NCBI RefSeq assembly: GCF_047948215.1
Contig: NC_134455.1
Coordinates: 344,620,997 to 344,684,996, forward strand
From: Lycorma delicatula
Taxonomy: Eukaryota; Arthropoda; Insecta; Hemiptera; Fulgoridae
Reading direction: 5' to 3'
Length of the DNA: 64,000 nt
The position numbers and the translations under genes are program-made. The notes beneath the pieces were generated by a model. That model saw only the letters and a program-made list of their open reading frames with translations, was not told the origin of the DNA and made no database searches. Every line of letters begins with the position of its first letter. Position 1 is the first letter of the stretch. This document shows positions 32,442-46,986 of this stretch, piece after piece.

Positions 32442-32755
32442 ATGGAACGAACAAAAAAAATCCAATTAATGGGGGGCCGACTTATTCCAAATATTCAACA
32501 CCCCGGCGCACGGGCGCTCAAAATCACGCTGCGTTAAATACATCTCTCCTGCCACCCCTTAACACGAGCAGACACCTAATTCTTAATAGAGATGTTTCGC
32601 GTCTAACAAACAATTCTAACACCGCGCCAAAGTCCGCTGGTGCCATGAATCGCAGTAACCTCCTAGCCTCCCTTCTATCGTCAGAAAAAAGAAGAAGAAG
32701 AGAAGATAACAGGCTGTTGTCTCTCGACTGTATAGTTCTCTCCAGAACTTGCTAG
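32442..32755 (+). pseudogene. ORF1-like start, unit 6
   Basis: Six-G frameshifted form, ATG at 32442. Confidence 0.4.
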
Positions 32756-34050
32756 CTAATTACAAGGTTACCAAGAAGATGTGAGGGACAGACACGACAA
32801 GAAAATACCAACTTCCATACCGACCATCCGATTTAAAAATTCTCCCTTCGAATCGGAGAGCCTGGACAGTGTCCCGTGATGCTGTATGATTCTATAATCG
32901 GGCGTTATTTTTAATGACGGGTCTAAGTTTAATGTTTTATTATAATTTTTTATGGACGGATTTTTATTAGCATTCCATATCCGTTCGTACCAGCGTTTTC
33001 GAACCCATTTTTGGGTCCGACCCCCCTCAGACCGTCCGCTGAAGTCCTTCGGTCGTAACGCTTCATGGGCTAGCAGGAATACGCCACAACGGAATACGAA
33101 CCAACTGTTTGGAGGGAGCAATGCGCTCCCTTCTCCGGAGGGAGTCGCAATTGCTGATCTAATTTAATTTATTTAATTGTAAGTTTTTATTTTAGGTATG
33201 GATAAGGAGATGATCTTCACCCACCCACTTCTTTAAAGGCTTCCCTTCACGATGCATCTCTGCTGTGCTCTTTTCCGGACTCCTGTCCGTGACGTCGGGT
33301 CGCGTAAAGGGTCTGTTTTCATCTCAGATGACCTTTTCGTTCTTCTTTGGCCTGCACTTTTCGAGACTCGGCAGTAATCGAGATCACATGCCATTAACCT
33401 TGATATTGCCGTGGCCCCGAAGGTCTGAATGAACGAGGGAAAGTGCAGGTTTCTTCCTTCTTCGTTCTTTTATGCTGTCGGTGGCTGCTGGGCTCGTTCC
33501 CTCTTCTTCTTTCTTGAAGGGAACTTACAATTCGGTAAAAAATGATCGCCTTTTGTCGAAGAAGTAAAAAGTATTTTTTACACAAAATAATATTAATCTT
33601 CCAGACACACGTGTGTCCGGGAAGGGTTTGAGGGGACCGCGTGGCCGCTGTGAAGAAACCATTTGTTTATTGTGGTGGCTGTTGGTATCTGCAACAAAAG
33701 AAACAGAACACACACACACACACACACGAAAAAAAAATTTGACTTTTTTATTTTAGGTTGACAGAATTAAAGGAAGGAAGGCCGTTTCCCAAGACGGCAC
33801 GACGAGTCGTTCCACACCCACGTCTCTCCCGTTTCTGAAACAAGTGAAACAAAACACACACGGAGAAAAAAAAACCGCGTTTTTGTTTTAACCACAACTT
33901 ATTTTGTTGATGTCTTGAGACCGTATAACTCGCGAAAATTAAACACTCGCGACCCCGGAAACGCCTCTGACGCGCTATTCCGTTTGTTGCTCATCCGGTA
34001 TGTAGGCCCCTAAGCCTGGTTTGTCGATTCTCGGCTCCCGCACCGCACCA

Positions 34051-35031
34051 TCACGGTGGTTCGTCCAGTACGGCGTGAGGCCGCTTCCTTACAACTGTCG
34101 GGTTTGGGTCCTCTCGGCAGATGTCCCGAAGATGACTGTGTTCGGACACAGCCGCTCTCCCGAACAATCTGCGCGCCTGCACCACCCCCACCTCGGACAC
34201 GGATTGCAATCTCGCATCGGTTCGGAGAGGAGAGTGGCGTTCCTGACGAACGACGGAGCTCCAAATATCGTCCGCAACGCAATGTTTTGGACGACCTCGA
34301 TCTTCTTTTGAAGCGAAGAGCTCAACATTGCCCCCCATGCCGGGTAAGCATATGTCAGAATCGGCAGTACGTACAGCCGAAAGATGAGTAACTTAGTTGC
34401 CAGTGGGTACGGGCTGGCACTGTTCAGCACTGGGTATAATGAGGCTCTGGCGGCCTTAGCCCTCCGGGTCACATAATTTACATGTTCGCCGAAGGTAAGC
34501 CGCCTGTCCACGACCACCCCCAGGTACTTAACCGTTTTCTCAAAAGTGATTTTCTCCCCTGAGATTTCCAGCTGCCTGGCCGTTTTGCGTGTCTTGTATG
34601 TGAACATCACGGCCACCGATTTTTCACCGTTGACCCCGATTCTCCACATATCGAGCCACGGTTCCATTAAGTCCAGTTGCCTTTGGAGCCTCCGGACCGC
34701 GTTATCCACATTTGCGGATTCGTAGAAATATGCCGCGTCGTCTGCATAAAGGGCCGTTTTGAACCCTTCCGACAGCGGCATATCGTTCACGTACAAAGTG
34801 TACAGGAACGGGGAAAGCACTGCTCCTTGGGGAACCCCAGCGGCTATGACGGTCTGGCAAATATGACCGCATCAGTCTGACATAGCGGTACGGAATCGCC
34901 GATTGCGCTAGTTTATAAAGCAGCCCGCTATGCCAAACTTTGTCAAAGGCCTTGGCCACATCCAGAAAAACGGCTGTACTCACCGCTTTCCTGTTCAGGC
35001 CTCCGACAAAGTCATCTATTATTTTTATCAT
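34051..35031 (-). pseudogene. Reverse transcriptase remnant, unit 6
   Basis: Core frame 34820-34089. Protein pieces unchanged. Confidence 0.93.
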
Positions 35032-35194
35032 AATATATGGTAAAATAAAAATTCTGAGGAGGATATCTCCTCCTCAGTCGTCGTTTCTCCGCTATGGCGT
35101 CGGAGATATGAGGAAGGAGGTCGTTTCGAACAACTGCTCGAGTTTTGGGCGACAGTGTCGTCGATTTCCTCCGGGGTGTTAAGGAGCTCAAGAT

Positions 35195-35944
35195 TTACCG
35201 GCCTCTACTCCCGCTGGAGGATCTCGTAGAACCTTTTCCAGTTAACTGTGGGGAATCTCGACCGTCCCCTGCCTGTCCTAGTTCCAAAAGGACAGGGGAA
35301 TGGTCCGAGCAGAGGTCTTCTATCGTTTCAATCATGAACGGGAGGGTACCCTCCTTCTTGACTGCGATATCTAGCACGTCAGGCCTAAATCTGCCTGAAT
35401 GATGAACGTGCGTGGGCACCTCAGGGCCTACGACGACCATGCGGCGGGCTCTCGCCCTTTCGTACAGCAATCTGCCATTCGGGTTTGTCAGATTGCTGTT
35501 CCATGACACGTGTTTGGCATTGAGGTCGCCAATGAGTAGCATGGGCCCATCCCAATTTTCCAGCACGGCATCCACATCTGCGCCGGTTACCGCATCGTTC
35601 GGCTTTTTATAAGCCGAAACCAGCCGATACACCGTGCCTAGATGCTCCACATGCACACACGTTTGTTCCATCACGTTTTTATGAAGAACAACGCGCGTAT
35701 GCATGTGGCGTCTATGGACTAAAACCGCGGTTCCACCGGCGGTGGGGTATCCGGGTCGTACTGGCCTATCGGTCCTATATGTAAAATAGTCCCGAAGGGT
35801 CAGTGGCTTTATTGGGTTCAAGCGCGTCTCGGACAACAGTATCACGTCTATCAGTAGATCCTCGGCCAGACCGCAAAGTATAGCCATGAGGCACTCTATT
35901 AAGGACTGAAGAGATTTTGCCTGGAGCAGGCGTGGCAAGACCAT
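35195..35944 (-). pseudogene. Endonuclease remnant, units 6/7
   Basis: Silent g35771 in the codon for Thr58, shared with the next copy. Confidence 0.93.
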
Positions 35945-37165
35945 ATAATGTCTGGCAGGACATCCCTCACTGTCATTTGTGACAGGAAATCCATGCCAGT
36001 ACTCTCCAACGGGGTGGCCGGTTTCGGTTTGCCGCTGGAGGCGCTTTTTGAAGCGGCCGCCCTTTTGGCGGGGCGCGGGACCACAGTGGCCGCGGTGTTT
36101 TTAACAGCCTGCTTGGCCATCCCCGCCGGGGCCGGTTTTGTCGCAGCATTTTGTTTTACCACCTTTTTAGTGGTAGCCGCCGGTTTTGGCTTGGCGGGCT
36201 TTGGGGAGGGTACCTCCCCTTTTTTCACTGCCGCCTTAGCCACAGGTGCCGGCACCTCCAGTTTGAGGGCTGTTTTTCCCCCACCGGCAGTCAACAGTCG
36301 CGGGCTTTTTAATTCCCTTGACTTTGTTAATCTGCTCCATATAATAGGGGCAGCCCCTGTAATTATCCGGATGCGGCCCCTTACAATTTGCACAAGAAGC
36401 TGGTTCCTAACGTGTTTAGACGCATGTTGCAGTGTCATGGTTTCCACCACACTTCACGCATTGCTGGGCCCTTTGGCAATAATTTGAAGAGTGCCCAAAT
36501 TTCTGGCATCTGTGGCACTGGGGCGGCCCCCCTCGAGACACAAAAGCAGTCACTGTGACCTTGCAGTAAAAAATACTGCTAAGGTCGTAAATGGTACGGG
36601 CCATAGGGGTCCTCTTAAGGGCCACTAGGCAGGTCGTGGTTTCCCGACCGTCCCTGGTGAGGAGCTTCTTACCCGAAGTGACCTCAAAGCCAAGGGAGGT
36701 CAGTTCCTCCCTTACTTCCTCCGGGGTAGCCCCATAGGGGATCCCCCGTATAACTAACTACCTTCAGCTCCCTGTCCTTCTGGAGCTGAAAAGAGTGGAA
36801 GGCAACTCTCTTGGCGTGTAGAAAACTCTGCACCGTCCGGTAGTCTGCCTCGCAGCCTTATTGAGAGCCCGGTGCTTTTTGCCACCAGGCGCCCCCCAAT
36901 CCTCGACTTAATGTCGCGCGCTAATGCTGGCCACTCCTTTGAGCAGTCCAGCATTATCAGCGGGATTTTCTCCCGCCTGACGGTAGCAGGCTGTGATGGG
37001 CCACCATCATCAACCTGCGGGGTGGCGGATGCTGCAGCCCGCTACGGGCTTCGTCTCCATAGGAGGCACGGAGTCCCGACGTTTTAGGCGCTTCCTAGCG
37101 CCAGACCCGCTCTCCTCTCCGCCGACGGACAATTCCGCAATGGTGAACGGGGTGGAGGAGGCCTT
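35899..37165 (-). pseudogene. ORF1 (gag-like) remnant, unit 7
   Basis: a36119 turns the Lys of the octapeptide KPAPAGKA into Met. Knuckle frame ends at 36416. Confidence 0.88.
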
Positions 37166-37327
37166 TTAATTTAAAAAAATTAAAACTTAAATTATCACTG
37201 CTTATAGACTACACTTCCTGTAACAAAATACACAAAAAATAAAATTGGAAAGTTAATCATTCCTGTTAAAATATAATTATTTTAAATTTAACAGAATAGT
37301 CCTATAAGGATAGGCTATTTAGCTAAT

Positions 37328-37572
37328 GTAATTCAAATGACATCGCCCTGAGGACGATATTCAGGGCCTCGTGGTTCATCAGGAATTGGTCAGCGCTTCG
37401 CAGAGATGCCAGAATCCAGACATTCGGGCAGATTGGATTTGAGCAGGCGAGGCGGTGCTTTAACCCAACTGCTTCGTCCGGGTTGCAACACATCCGAGAC
37501 ATATGCTGGGACGACCCGCTGCCACAGGAGGTCAGGAAACGATCTCATCCAGTTTTGGACGAACCAACTTGA
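37328..37572 (+). pseudogene. Plus-strand RT tail, unit 7
   Basis: Unchanged tail, TGA at 37570-37572. Confidence 0.82.
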
Positions 37573-38337
37573 GGTAACAGCCAACCAGGTAAACATGCCA
37601 GAAGGATGAGGTGAGTGCTTCTTTAATCACGTATATTATCATTATATAATATAGTATAATTATACTAATTCGATATTATATTATTTATCTTGGTTAAAAC
37701 CATTTTTGCTATTGGTTCTTTGAATATAAGAGGCAACTTAACAATTTGATGTATGATTGTCATTTCCTTTTAACTTCTTGTATTAATGATTGAAAGAAAT
37801 TAAAATTAATAGAATCTAAAAATTAAATAAATAAATAATTTTAAAAATAAATTAAATACTCCGACCATGGTTTACCCCTTCCGCCACCAATATGACCCAT
37901 AAAGTAGTGATTTAACTAAACTAGAGAAACATAGGAAATAATCAAACATCCCATACAATATATACATGACCACATGTACATATATGCTTATATATCTTTA
38001 ATGAGACCCGCCTCCTGACATCCACGTTCCTCTACTCAAACAAACTCCTCCTTCATGATAAGAAGTAAGAAGAGAAGACGAAACAGCAGAAGAAGAAGGA
38101 AGAATAACCGATCACAGAAGAATCCTGCCTCCTCGTCCGCTTAGTTCTTCTTAGAACTACAAGTAAAGCGGTTTTGTTTAAGGTTACTCAAGAGAAGGGA
38201 GAGGCAAGGTCTACAGCATCGGCCTGGCGATTCACCGTAGGAAGACGTGCAGACTCATCAACCAAATCACACTTCCATTTTCATTAACCTACCAGCAGAA
38301 CAAGTGCTTTAAACCATCCACACCTCATACCACGGCG

Positions 38338-38651
38338 ATGGAACGAACAAAAAAAATCCAATTAATGGGGGGCCGACTTATTCCAAATATTCAACACCCC
38401 GGCGCACGGGCGCTCAAAATCACGCTGCGTTAAATACATCTCTCCTGCCACCCCTTAACACGAGCAGACACCTAATTCTTAATAGAGATGTTTCGCGTCT
38501 AACAAACAATTCTAACACCGCGCCAAAGTCCGCTGGTGCCATGAATCGCAGTAACCTCCTAGCCTCCCTTCTATCGTCAGAAAAAAGAAGAAGAAGAGAA
38601 GATAACAGGCTGTTGTCTCTCGACTGTATAGTTCTCTCCAGAACTTGCTAG
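38338..38651 (+). pseudogene. ORF1-like start, unit 7
   Basis: Six-G frameshifted form, ATG at 38338. Confidence 0.4.
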
Positions 38652-39946
38652 CTAATTACAAGGTTACCAAGAAGATGTGAGGGACAGACACGACAAGAAA
38701 ATACCAACTTCCATACCGACCATCCGATTTAAAAATTCTCCCTTCGAATCGGAGAGCCTGGACAGTGTCCCGTGATGCTGTATGATTCTATAATCGGGCG
38801 TTATTTTTAATGACGGGTCTAAGTTTAATGTTTTATTATAATTTTTTATGGACGGATTTTTATTAGCATTCCATATCCGTTCGTACCAGCGTTTTCGAAC
38901 CCATTTTTGGGTCCGACCCCCCTCAGACCGTCCGCTGAAGTCCTTCGGTCGTAACGCTTCATGGGCTAGCAGGAATACGCCACAACGGAATACGAACCAA
39001 CTGTTTGGAGGGAGCAATGCGCTCCCTTCTCCGGAGGGAGTCGCAATTGCTGATCTAATTTAATTTATTTAATTGTAAGTTTTTATTTTAGGTATGGATA
39101 AGGAGATGATCTTCACCCACCCACTTCTTTAAAGGCTTCCCTTCACGATGCATCTCTGCTGTGCTCTTTTCCGGACTCCTGTCCGTGACGTCGGGTCGCG
39201 TAAAGGGTCTGTTTTCATCTCAGATGACCTTTTCGTTCTTCTTTGGCCTGCACTTTTCGAGACTCGGCAGTAATCGAGATCACATGCCATTAACCTTGAT
39301 ATTGCCGTGGCCCCGAAGGTCTGAATGAACGAGGGAAAGTGCAGGTTTCTTCCTTCTTCGTTCTTTTATGCTGTCGGTGGCTGCTGGGCTCGTTCCCTCT
39401 TCTTCTTTCTTGAAGGGAACTTACAATTCGGTAAAAAATGATCGCCTTTTGTCGAAGAAGTAAAAAGTATTTTTTACACAAAATAATATTAATCTTCCAG
39501 ACACACGTGTGTCCGGGAAGGGTTTGAGGGGACCGCGTGGCCGCTGTGAAGAAACCATTTGTTTATTGTGGTGGCTGTTGGTATCTGCAACAAAAGAAAC
39601 AGAACACACACACACACACACACGAAAAAAAAATTTGACTTTTTTATTTTAGGTTGACAGAATTAAAGGAAGGAAGGCCGTTTCCCAAGACGGCACGACG
39701 AGTCGTTCCACACCCACGTCTCTCCCGTTTCTGAAACAAGTGAAACAAAACACACACGGAGAAAAAAAAACCGCGTTTTTGTTTTAACCACAACTTATTT
39801 TGTTGATGTCTTGAGACCGTATAACTCGCGAAAATTAAACACTCGCGACCCCGGAAACGCCTCTGACGCGCTATTCCGTTTGTTGCTCATCCGGTATGTA
39901 GGCCCCTAAGCCTGGTTTGTCGATTCTCGGCTCCCGCACCGCACCA

Positions 39947-40927
39947 TCACGGTGGTTCGTCCAGTACGGCGTGAGGCCGCTTCCTTACAACTGTCGGGTT
40001 TGGGTCCTCTCGGCAGATGTCCCGAAGATGACTGTGTTCGGACACAGCCGCTCTCCCGAACAATCTGCGCGCCTGCACCACCCCCACCTCGGACACGGAT
40101 TGCAATCTCGCATCGGTTCGGAGAGGAGAGTGGCGTTCCTGACGAACGACGGAGCTCCAAATATCGTCCGCAACGCAATGTTTTGGACGACCTCGATCTT
40201 CTTTTGAAGCGAAGAGCTCAACATTGCCCCCCATGCCGGGTAAGCATATGTCAGAATCGGCAGTACGTACAGCCGAAAGATGAGTAACTTAGTTGCCAGT
40301 GGGTACGGGCTGGCACTGTTCAGCACTGGGTATAATGAGGCTCTGGCGGCCTTAGCCCTCCGGGTCACATAATTTACATGTTCGCCGAAGGTAAGCCGCC
40401 TGTCCACGACCACCCCCAGGTACTTAACCGTTTTCTCAAAAGTGATTTTCTCCCCTGAGATTTCCAGCTGCCTGGCCGTTTTGCGTGTCTTGTATGTGAA
40501 CATCACGGCCACCGATTTTTCACCGTTGACCCCGATTCTCCACATATCGAGCCACGGTTCCATTAAGTCCAGTTGCCTTTGGAGCCTCCGGACCGCGTTA
40601 TCCACATTTGCGGATTCGTAGAAATATGCCGCGTCGTCTGCATAAAGGGCCGTTTTGAACCCTTCCGACAGCGGCATATCGTTCACGTACAAAGTGTACA
40701 GGAACGGGGAAAGCACTGCTCCTTGGGGAACCCCAGCGGCTATGACGGTCTGGCAAATATGACCGCATCAGTCTGACATAGCGGTACGGAATCGCCGATT
40801 GCGCTAGTTTATAAAGCAGCCCGCTATGCCAAACTTTGTCAAAGGCCTTGGCCACATCCAGAAAAACGGCTGTACTCACCGCTTTCCTGTTCAGGCCTCC
40901 GACAAAGTCATCTATTATTTTTATCAT
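39947..40927 (-). pseudogene. Reverse transcriptase remnant, unit 7
   Basis: Core frame 40716-39985. Protein pieces unchanged. Confidence 0.93.
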
Positions 40928-41090
40928 AATATATGGTAAAATAAAAATTCTGAGGAGGATATCTCCTCCTCAGTCGTCGTTTCTCCGCTATGGCGTCGGA
41001 GATATGAGGAAGGAGGTCGTTTCGAACAACTGCTCGAGTTTTGGGCGACAGTGTCGTCGATTTCCTCCGGGGTGTTAAGGAGCTCAAGAT

Positions 41091-41840
41091 TTACCGGCCT
41101 CTACTCCCGCTGGAGGATCTCGTAGAACCTTTTCCAGTTAACTGTGGGGAATCTCGACCGTCCCCTGCCTGTCCTAGTTCCAAAAGGACAGGGGAATGGT
41201 CCGAGCAGAGGTCTTCTATCGTTTCAATCATGAACGGGAGGGTACCCTCCTTCTTGACTGCGATATCTAGCACGTCAGGCCTAAATCTGCCTGAATGATG
41301 AACGTGCGTGGGCACCTCAGGGCCTACGACGACCATGCGGCGGGCTCTCGCCCTTTCGTACAGCAATCTGCCATTCGGGTTTGTCAGATTGCTGTTCCAT
41401 GACACGTGTTTGGCATTGAGGTCGCCAATGAGTAGCATGGGCCCATCCCAATTTTCCAGCACGGCATCCACATCTGCGCCGGTTACCGCATCGTTCGGCT
41501 TTTTATAAGCCGAAACCAGCCGATACACCGTGCCTAGATGCTCCACATGCACACACGTTTGTTCCATCACGTTTTTATGAAGAACAACGCGCGTATGCAT
41601 GTGGCGTCTATGGACTAAAACCGCGGTTCCACCGGCGGTGGGGTATCCGGGTCGTACTGGCCTATCGGTCCTATATGTAAAATAGTCCCGAAGGGTCAGT
41701 GGCTTTATTGGGTTCAAGCGCGTCTCGGACAACAGTATCACGTCTATCAGTAGATCCTCGGCCAGACCGCAAAGTATAGCCATGAGGCACTCTATTAAGG
41801 ACTGAAGAGATTTTGCCTGGAGCAGGCGTGGCAAGACCAT
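41091..41840 (-). pseudogene. Endonuclease remnant, units 7/8
   Basis: Carries the same silent change at Thr58 (g41667). Confidence 0.93.
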
Positions 41841-43061
41841 ATAATGTCTGGCAGGACATCCCTCACTGTCATTTGTGACAGGAAATCCATGCCAGTACTC
41901 TCCAACGGGGTGGCCGGTTTCGGTTTGCCGCTGGAGGCGCTTTTTGAAGCGGCCGCCCTTTTGGCGGGGCGCGGGACCACAGTGGCCGCGGTGTTTTTAA
42001 CAGCCTGCTTGGCCATCCCCGCCGGGGCCGGTTTTGTCGCAGCATTTTGTTTTACCACCTTTTTAGTGGTAGCCGCCGGTTTTGGCTTGGCGGGCTTTGG
42101 GGAGGGTACCTCCCCTTTTTTCACTGCCGCCTTAGCCACAGGTGCCGGCACCTCCAGTTTGAGGGCTGTTTTTCCCCCACCGGCAGTCAACAGTCGCGGG
42201 CTTTTTAATTCCCTTGACTTTGTTAATCTGCTCCATATAATAGGGGCAGCCCCTGTAATTATCCGGATGCGGCCCCTTACAATTTGCACAAGAAGCTGGT
42301 TCCTAACGTGTTTAGACGCATGTTGCAGTGTCATGGTTTCCACCACACTTCACGCATTGCTGGGCCCTTTGGCAATAATTTGAAGAGTGCCCAAATTTCT
42401 GGCATCTGTGGCACTGGGGCGGCCCCCCTCGAGACACAAAAGCAGTCACTGTGACCTTGCAGTAAAAAATACTGCTAAGGTCGTAAATGGTACGGGCCAT
42501 AGGGGTCCTCTTAAGGGCCACTAGGCAGGTCGTGGTTTCCCGACCGTCCCTGGTGAGGAGCTTCTTACCCGAAGTGACCTCAAAGCCAAGGGAGGTCAGT
42601 TCCTCCCTTACTTCCTCCGGGGTAGCCCCATAGGGGATCCCCCGTATAACTAACTACCTTCAGCTCCCTGTCCTTCTGGAGCTGAAAAGAGTGGAAGGCA
42701 ACTCTCTTGGCGTGTAGAAAACTCTGCACCGTCCGGTAGTCTGCCTCGCAGCCTTATTGAGAGCCCGGTGCTTTTTGCCACCAGGCGCCCCCCAATCCTC
42801 GACTTAATGTCGCGCGCTAATGCTGGCCACTCCTTTGAGCAGTCCAGCATTATCAGCGGGATTTTCTCCCGCCTGACGGTAGCAGGCTGTGATGGGCCAC
42901 CATCATCAACCTGCGGGGTGGCGGATGCTGCAGCCCGCTACGGGCTTCGTCTCCATAGGAGGCACGGAGTCCCGACGTTTTAGGCGCTTCCTAGCGCCAG
43001 ACCCGCTCTCCTCTCCGCCGACGGACAATTCCGCAATGGTGAACGGGGTGGAGGAGGCCTT
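41795..43061 (-). pseudogene. ORF1 (gag-like) remnant, unit 8
   Basis: Same Lys-to-Met change as unit 7 (a42015). Knuckle frame ends at 42312. Confidence 0.88.
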
Positions 43062-43223
43062 TTAATTTAAAAAAATTAAAACTTAAATTATCACTGCTTA
43101 TAGACTACACTTCCTGTAACAAAATACACAAAAAATAAAATTGGAAAGTTAATCATTCCTGTTAAAATATAATTATTTTAAATTTAACAGAATAGTCCTA
43201 TAAGGATAGGCTATTTAGCTAAT

Positions 43224-43468
43224 GTAATTCAAATGACATCGCCCTGAGGACGATATTCAGGGCCTCGTGGTTCATCAGGAATTGGTCAGCGCTTCGCAGA
43301 GATGCCAGAATCCAGACATTCGGGCAGATTGGATTTGAGCAGGCGAGGCGGTGCTTTAACCCAACTGCTTCGTCCGGGTTGCAACACATCCGAGACATAT
43401 GCTGGGACGACCCGCTGCCACAGGAGGTCAGGAAACGATCTCATCCAGTTTTGGACGAACCAACTTGA
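43224..43468 (+). pseudogene. Plus-strand RT tail, unit 8
   Basis: Unchanged tail, TGA at 43466-43468. Confidence 0.82.
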
Positions 43469-44233
43469 GGTAACAGCCAACCAGGTAAACATGCCAGAAG
43501 GATGAGGTGAGTGCTTCTTTAATCACGTATATTATCATTATATAATATAGTATAATTATACTAATTCGATATTATATTATTTATCTTGGTTAAAACCATT
43601 TTTGCTATTGGTTCTTTGAATATAAGAGGCAACTTAACAATTTGATGTATGATTGTCATTTCCTTTTAACTTCTTGTATTAATGATTGAAAGAAATTAAA
43701 ATTAATAGAATCTAAAAATTAAATAAATAAATAATTTTAAAAATAAATTAAATACTCCGACCATGGTTTACCCCTTCCGCCACCAATATGACCCATAAAG
43801 TAGTGATTTAACTAAACTAGAGAAACATAGGAAATAATCAAACATCCCATACAATATATACATGACCACATGTACATATATGCTTATATATCTTTAATGA
43901 GACCCGCCTCCTGACATCCACGTTCCTCTACTCAAACAAACTCCTCCTTCATGATAAGAAGTAAGAAGAGAAGACGAAACAGCAGAAGAAGAAGGAAGAA
44001 TAACCGATCACAGAAGAATCCTGCCTCCTCGTCCGCTTAGTTCTTCTTAGAACTACAAGTAAAGCGGTTTTGTTTAAGGTTACTCAAGAGAAGGGAGAGG
44101 CAAGGTCTACAGCATCGGCCTGGCGATTCACCGTAGGAAGACGTGCAGACTCATCAACCAAATCACACTTCCATTTTCATTAACCTACCAGCAGAACAAG
44201 TGCTTTAAACCATCCACACCTCATACCACGGCG

Positions 44234-44547
44234 ATGGAACGAACAAAAAAAATCCAATTAATGGGGGGCCGACTTATTCCAAATATTCAACACCCCGGCG
44301 CACGGGCGCTCAAAATCACGCTGCGTTAAATACATCTCTCCTGCCACCCCTTAACACGAGCAGACACCTAATTCTTAATAGAGATGTTTCGCGTCTAACA
44401 AACAATTCTAACACCGCGCCAAAGTCCGCTGGTGCCATGAATCGCAGTAACCTCCTAGCCTCCCTTCTATCGTCAGAAAAAAGAAGAAGAAGAGAAGATA
44501 ACAGGCTGTTGTCTCTCGACTGTATAGTTCTCTCCAGAACTTGCTAG
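44234..44547 (+). pseudogene. ORF1-like start, unit 8
   Basis: Six-G frameshifted form, ATG at 44234. Confidence 0.4.
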
Positions 44548-45842
44548 CTAATTACAAGGTTACCAAGAAGATGTGAGGGACAGACACGACAAGAAAATAC
44601 CAACTTCCATACCGACCATCCGATTTAAAAATTCTCCCTTCGAATCGGAGAGCCTGGACAGTGTCCCGTGATGCTGTATGATTCTATAATCGGGCGTTAT
44701 TTTTAATGACGGGTCTAAGTTTAATGTTTTATTATAATTTTTTATGGACGGATTTTTATTAGCATTCCATATCCGTTCGTACCAGCGTTTTCGAACCCAT
44801 TTTTGGGTCCGACCCCCCTCAGACCGTCCGCTGAAGTCCTTCGGTCGTAACGCTTCATGGGCTAGCAGGAATACGCCACAACGGAATACGAACCAACTGT
44901 TTGGAGGGAGCAATGCGCTCCCTTCTCCGGAGGGAGTCGCAATTGCTGATCTAATTTAATTTATTTAATTGTAAGTTTTTATTTTAGGTATGGATAAGGA
45001 GATGATCTTCACCCACCCACTTCTTTAAAGGCTTCCCTTCACGATGCATCTCTGCTGTGCTCTTTTCCGGACTCCTGTCCGTGACGTCGGGTCGCGTAAA
45101 GGGTCTGTTTTCATCTCAGATGACCTTTTCGTTCTTCTTTGGCCTGCACTTTTCGAGACTCGGCAGTAATCGAGATCACATGCCATTAACCTTGATATTG
45201 CCGTGGCCCCGAAGGTCTGAATGAACGAGGGAAAGTGCAGGTTTCTTCCTTCTTCGTTCTTTTATGCTGTCGGTGGCTGCTGGGCTCGTTCCCTCTTCTT
45301 CTTTCTTGAAGGGAACTTACAATTCGGTAAAAAATGATCGCCTTTTGTCGAAGAAGTAAAAAGTATTTTTTACACAAAATAATATTAATCTTCCAGACAC
45401 ACGTGTGTCCGGGAAGGGTTTGAGGGGACCGCGTGGCCGCTGTGAAGAAACCATTTGTTTATTGTGGTGGCTGTTGGTATCTGCAACAAAAGAAACAGAA
45501 CACACACACACACACACACGAAAAAAAAATTTGACTTTTTTATTTTAGGTTGACAGAATTAAAGGAAGGAAGGCCGTTTCCCAAGACGGCACGACGAGTC
45601 GTTCCACACCCACGTCTCTCCCGTTTCTGAAACAAGTGAAACAAAACACACACGGAGAAAAAAAAACCGCGTTTTTGTTTTAACCACAACTTATTTTGTT
45701 GATGTCTTGAGACCGTATAACTCGCGAAAATTAAACACTCGCGACCCCGGAAACGCCTCTGACGCGCTATTCCGTTTGTTGCTCATCCGGTATGTAGGCC
45801 CCTAAGCCTGGTTTGTCGATTCTCGGCTCCCGCACCGCACCA

Positions 45843-46823
45843 TCACGGTGGTTCGTCCAGTACGGCGTGAGGCCGCTTCCTTACAACTGTCGGGTTTGGG
45901 TCCTCTCGGCAGATGTCCCGAAGATGACTGTGTTCGGACACAGCCGCTCTCCCGAACAATCTGCGCGCCTGCACCACCCCCACCTCGGACACGGATTGCA
46001 ATCTCGCATCGGTTCGGAGAGGAGAGTGGCGTTCCTGACGAACGACGGAGCTCCAAATATCGTCCGCAACGCAATGTTTTGGACGACCTCGATCTTCTTT
46101 TGAAGCGAAGAGCTCAACATTGCCCCCCATGCCGGGTAAGCATATGTCAGAATCGGCAGTACGTACAGCCGAAAGATGAGTAACTTAGTTGCCAGTGGGT
46201 ACGGGCTGGCACTGTTCAGCACTGGGTATAATGAGGCTCTGGCGGCCTTAGCCCTCCGGGTCACATAATTTACATGTTCGCCGAAGGTAAGCCGCCTGTC
46301 CACGACCACCCCCAGGTACTTAACCGTTTTCTCAAAAGTGATTTTCTCCCCTGAGATTTCCAGCTGCCTGGCCGTTTTGCGTGTCTTGTATGTGAACATC
46401 ACGGCCACCGATTTTTCACCGTTGACCCCGATTCTCCACATATCGAGCCACGGTTCCATTAAGTCCAGTTGCCTTTGGAGCCTCCGGACCGCGTTATCCA
46501 CATTTGCGGATTCGTAGAAATATGCCGCGTCGTCTGCATAAAGGGCCGTTTTGAACCCTTCCGACAGCGGCATATCGTTCACGTACAAAGTGTACAGGAA
46601 CGGGGAAAGCACTGCTCCTTGGGGAACCCCAGCGGCTATGACGGTCTGGCAAATATGACCGCATCAGTCTGACATAGCGGTACGGAATCGCCGATTGCGC
46701 TAGTTTATAAAGCAGCCCGCTATGCCAAACTTTGTCAAAGGCCTTGGCCACATCCAGAAAAACGGCTGTACTCACCGCTTTCCTGTTCAGGCCTCCGACA
46801 AAGTCATCTATTATTTTTATCAT
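45843..46823 (-). pseudogene. Reverse transcriptase remnant, unit 8
   Basis: Core frame 46612-45881. Protein pieces unchanged. Confidence 0.93.
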
Positions 46824-46986
46824 AATATATGGTAAAATAAAAATTCTGAGGAGGATATCTCCTCCTCAGTCGTCGTTTCTCCGCTATGGCGTCGGAGATA
46901 TGAGGAAGGAGGTCGTTTCGAACAACTGCTCGAGTTTTGGGCGACAGTGTCGTCGATTTCCTCCGGGGTGTTAAGGAGCTCAAGAT

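Larger units (their letters stand above)
29538..35433. repeat. Array unit 6 (5896 bp)
   Basis: Private base g31619 lies in the plus-strand RT tail. Gene-free stretches: 31677-32441 and 32756-34050. Confidence 0.98.
35434..41329. repeat. Array unit 7 (5896 bp)
   Basis: Carries g35771 and a36119, found elsewhere only in unit 8. Gene-free stretches: 37573-38337 and 38652-39946. Confidence 0.98.
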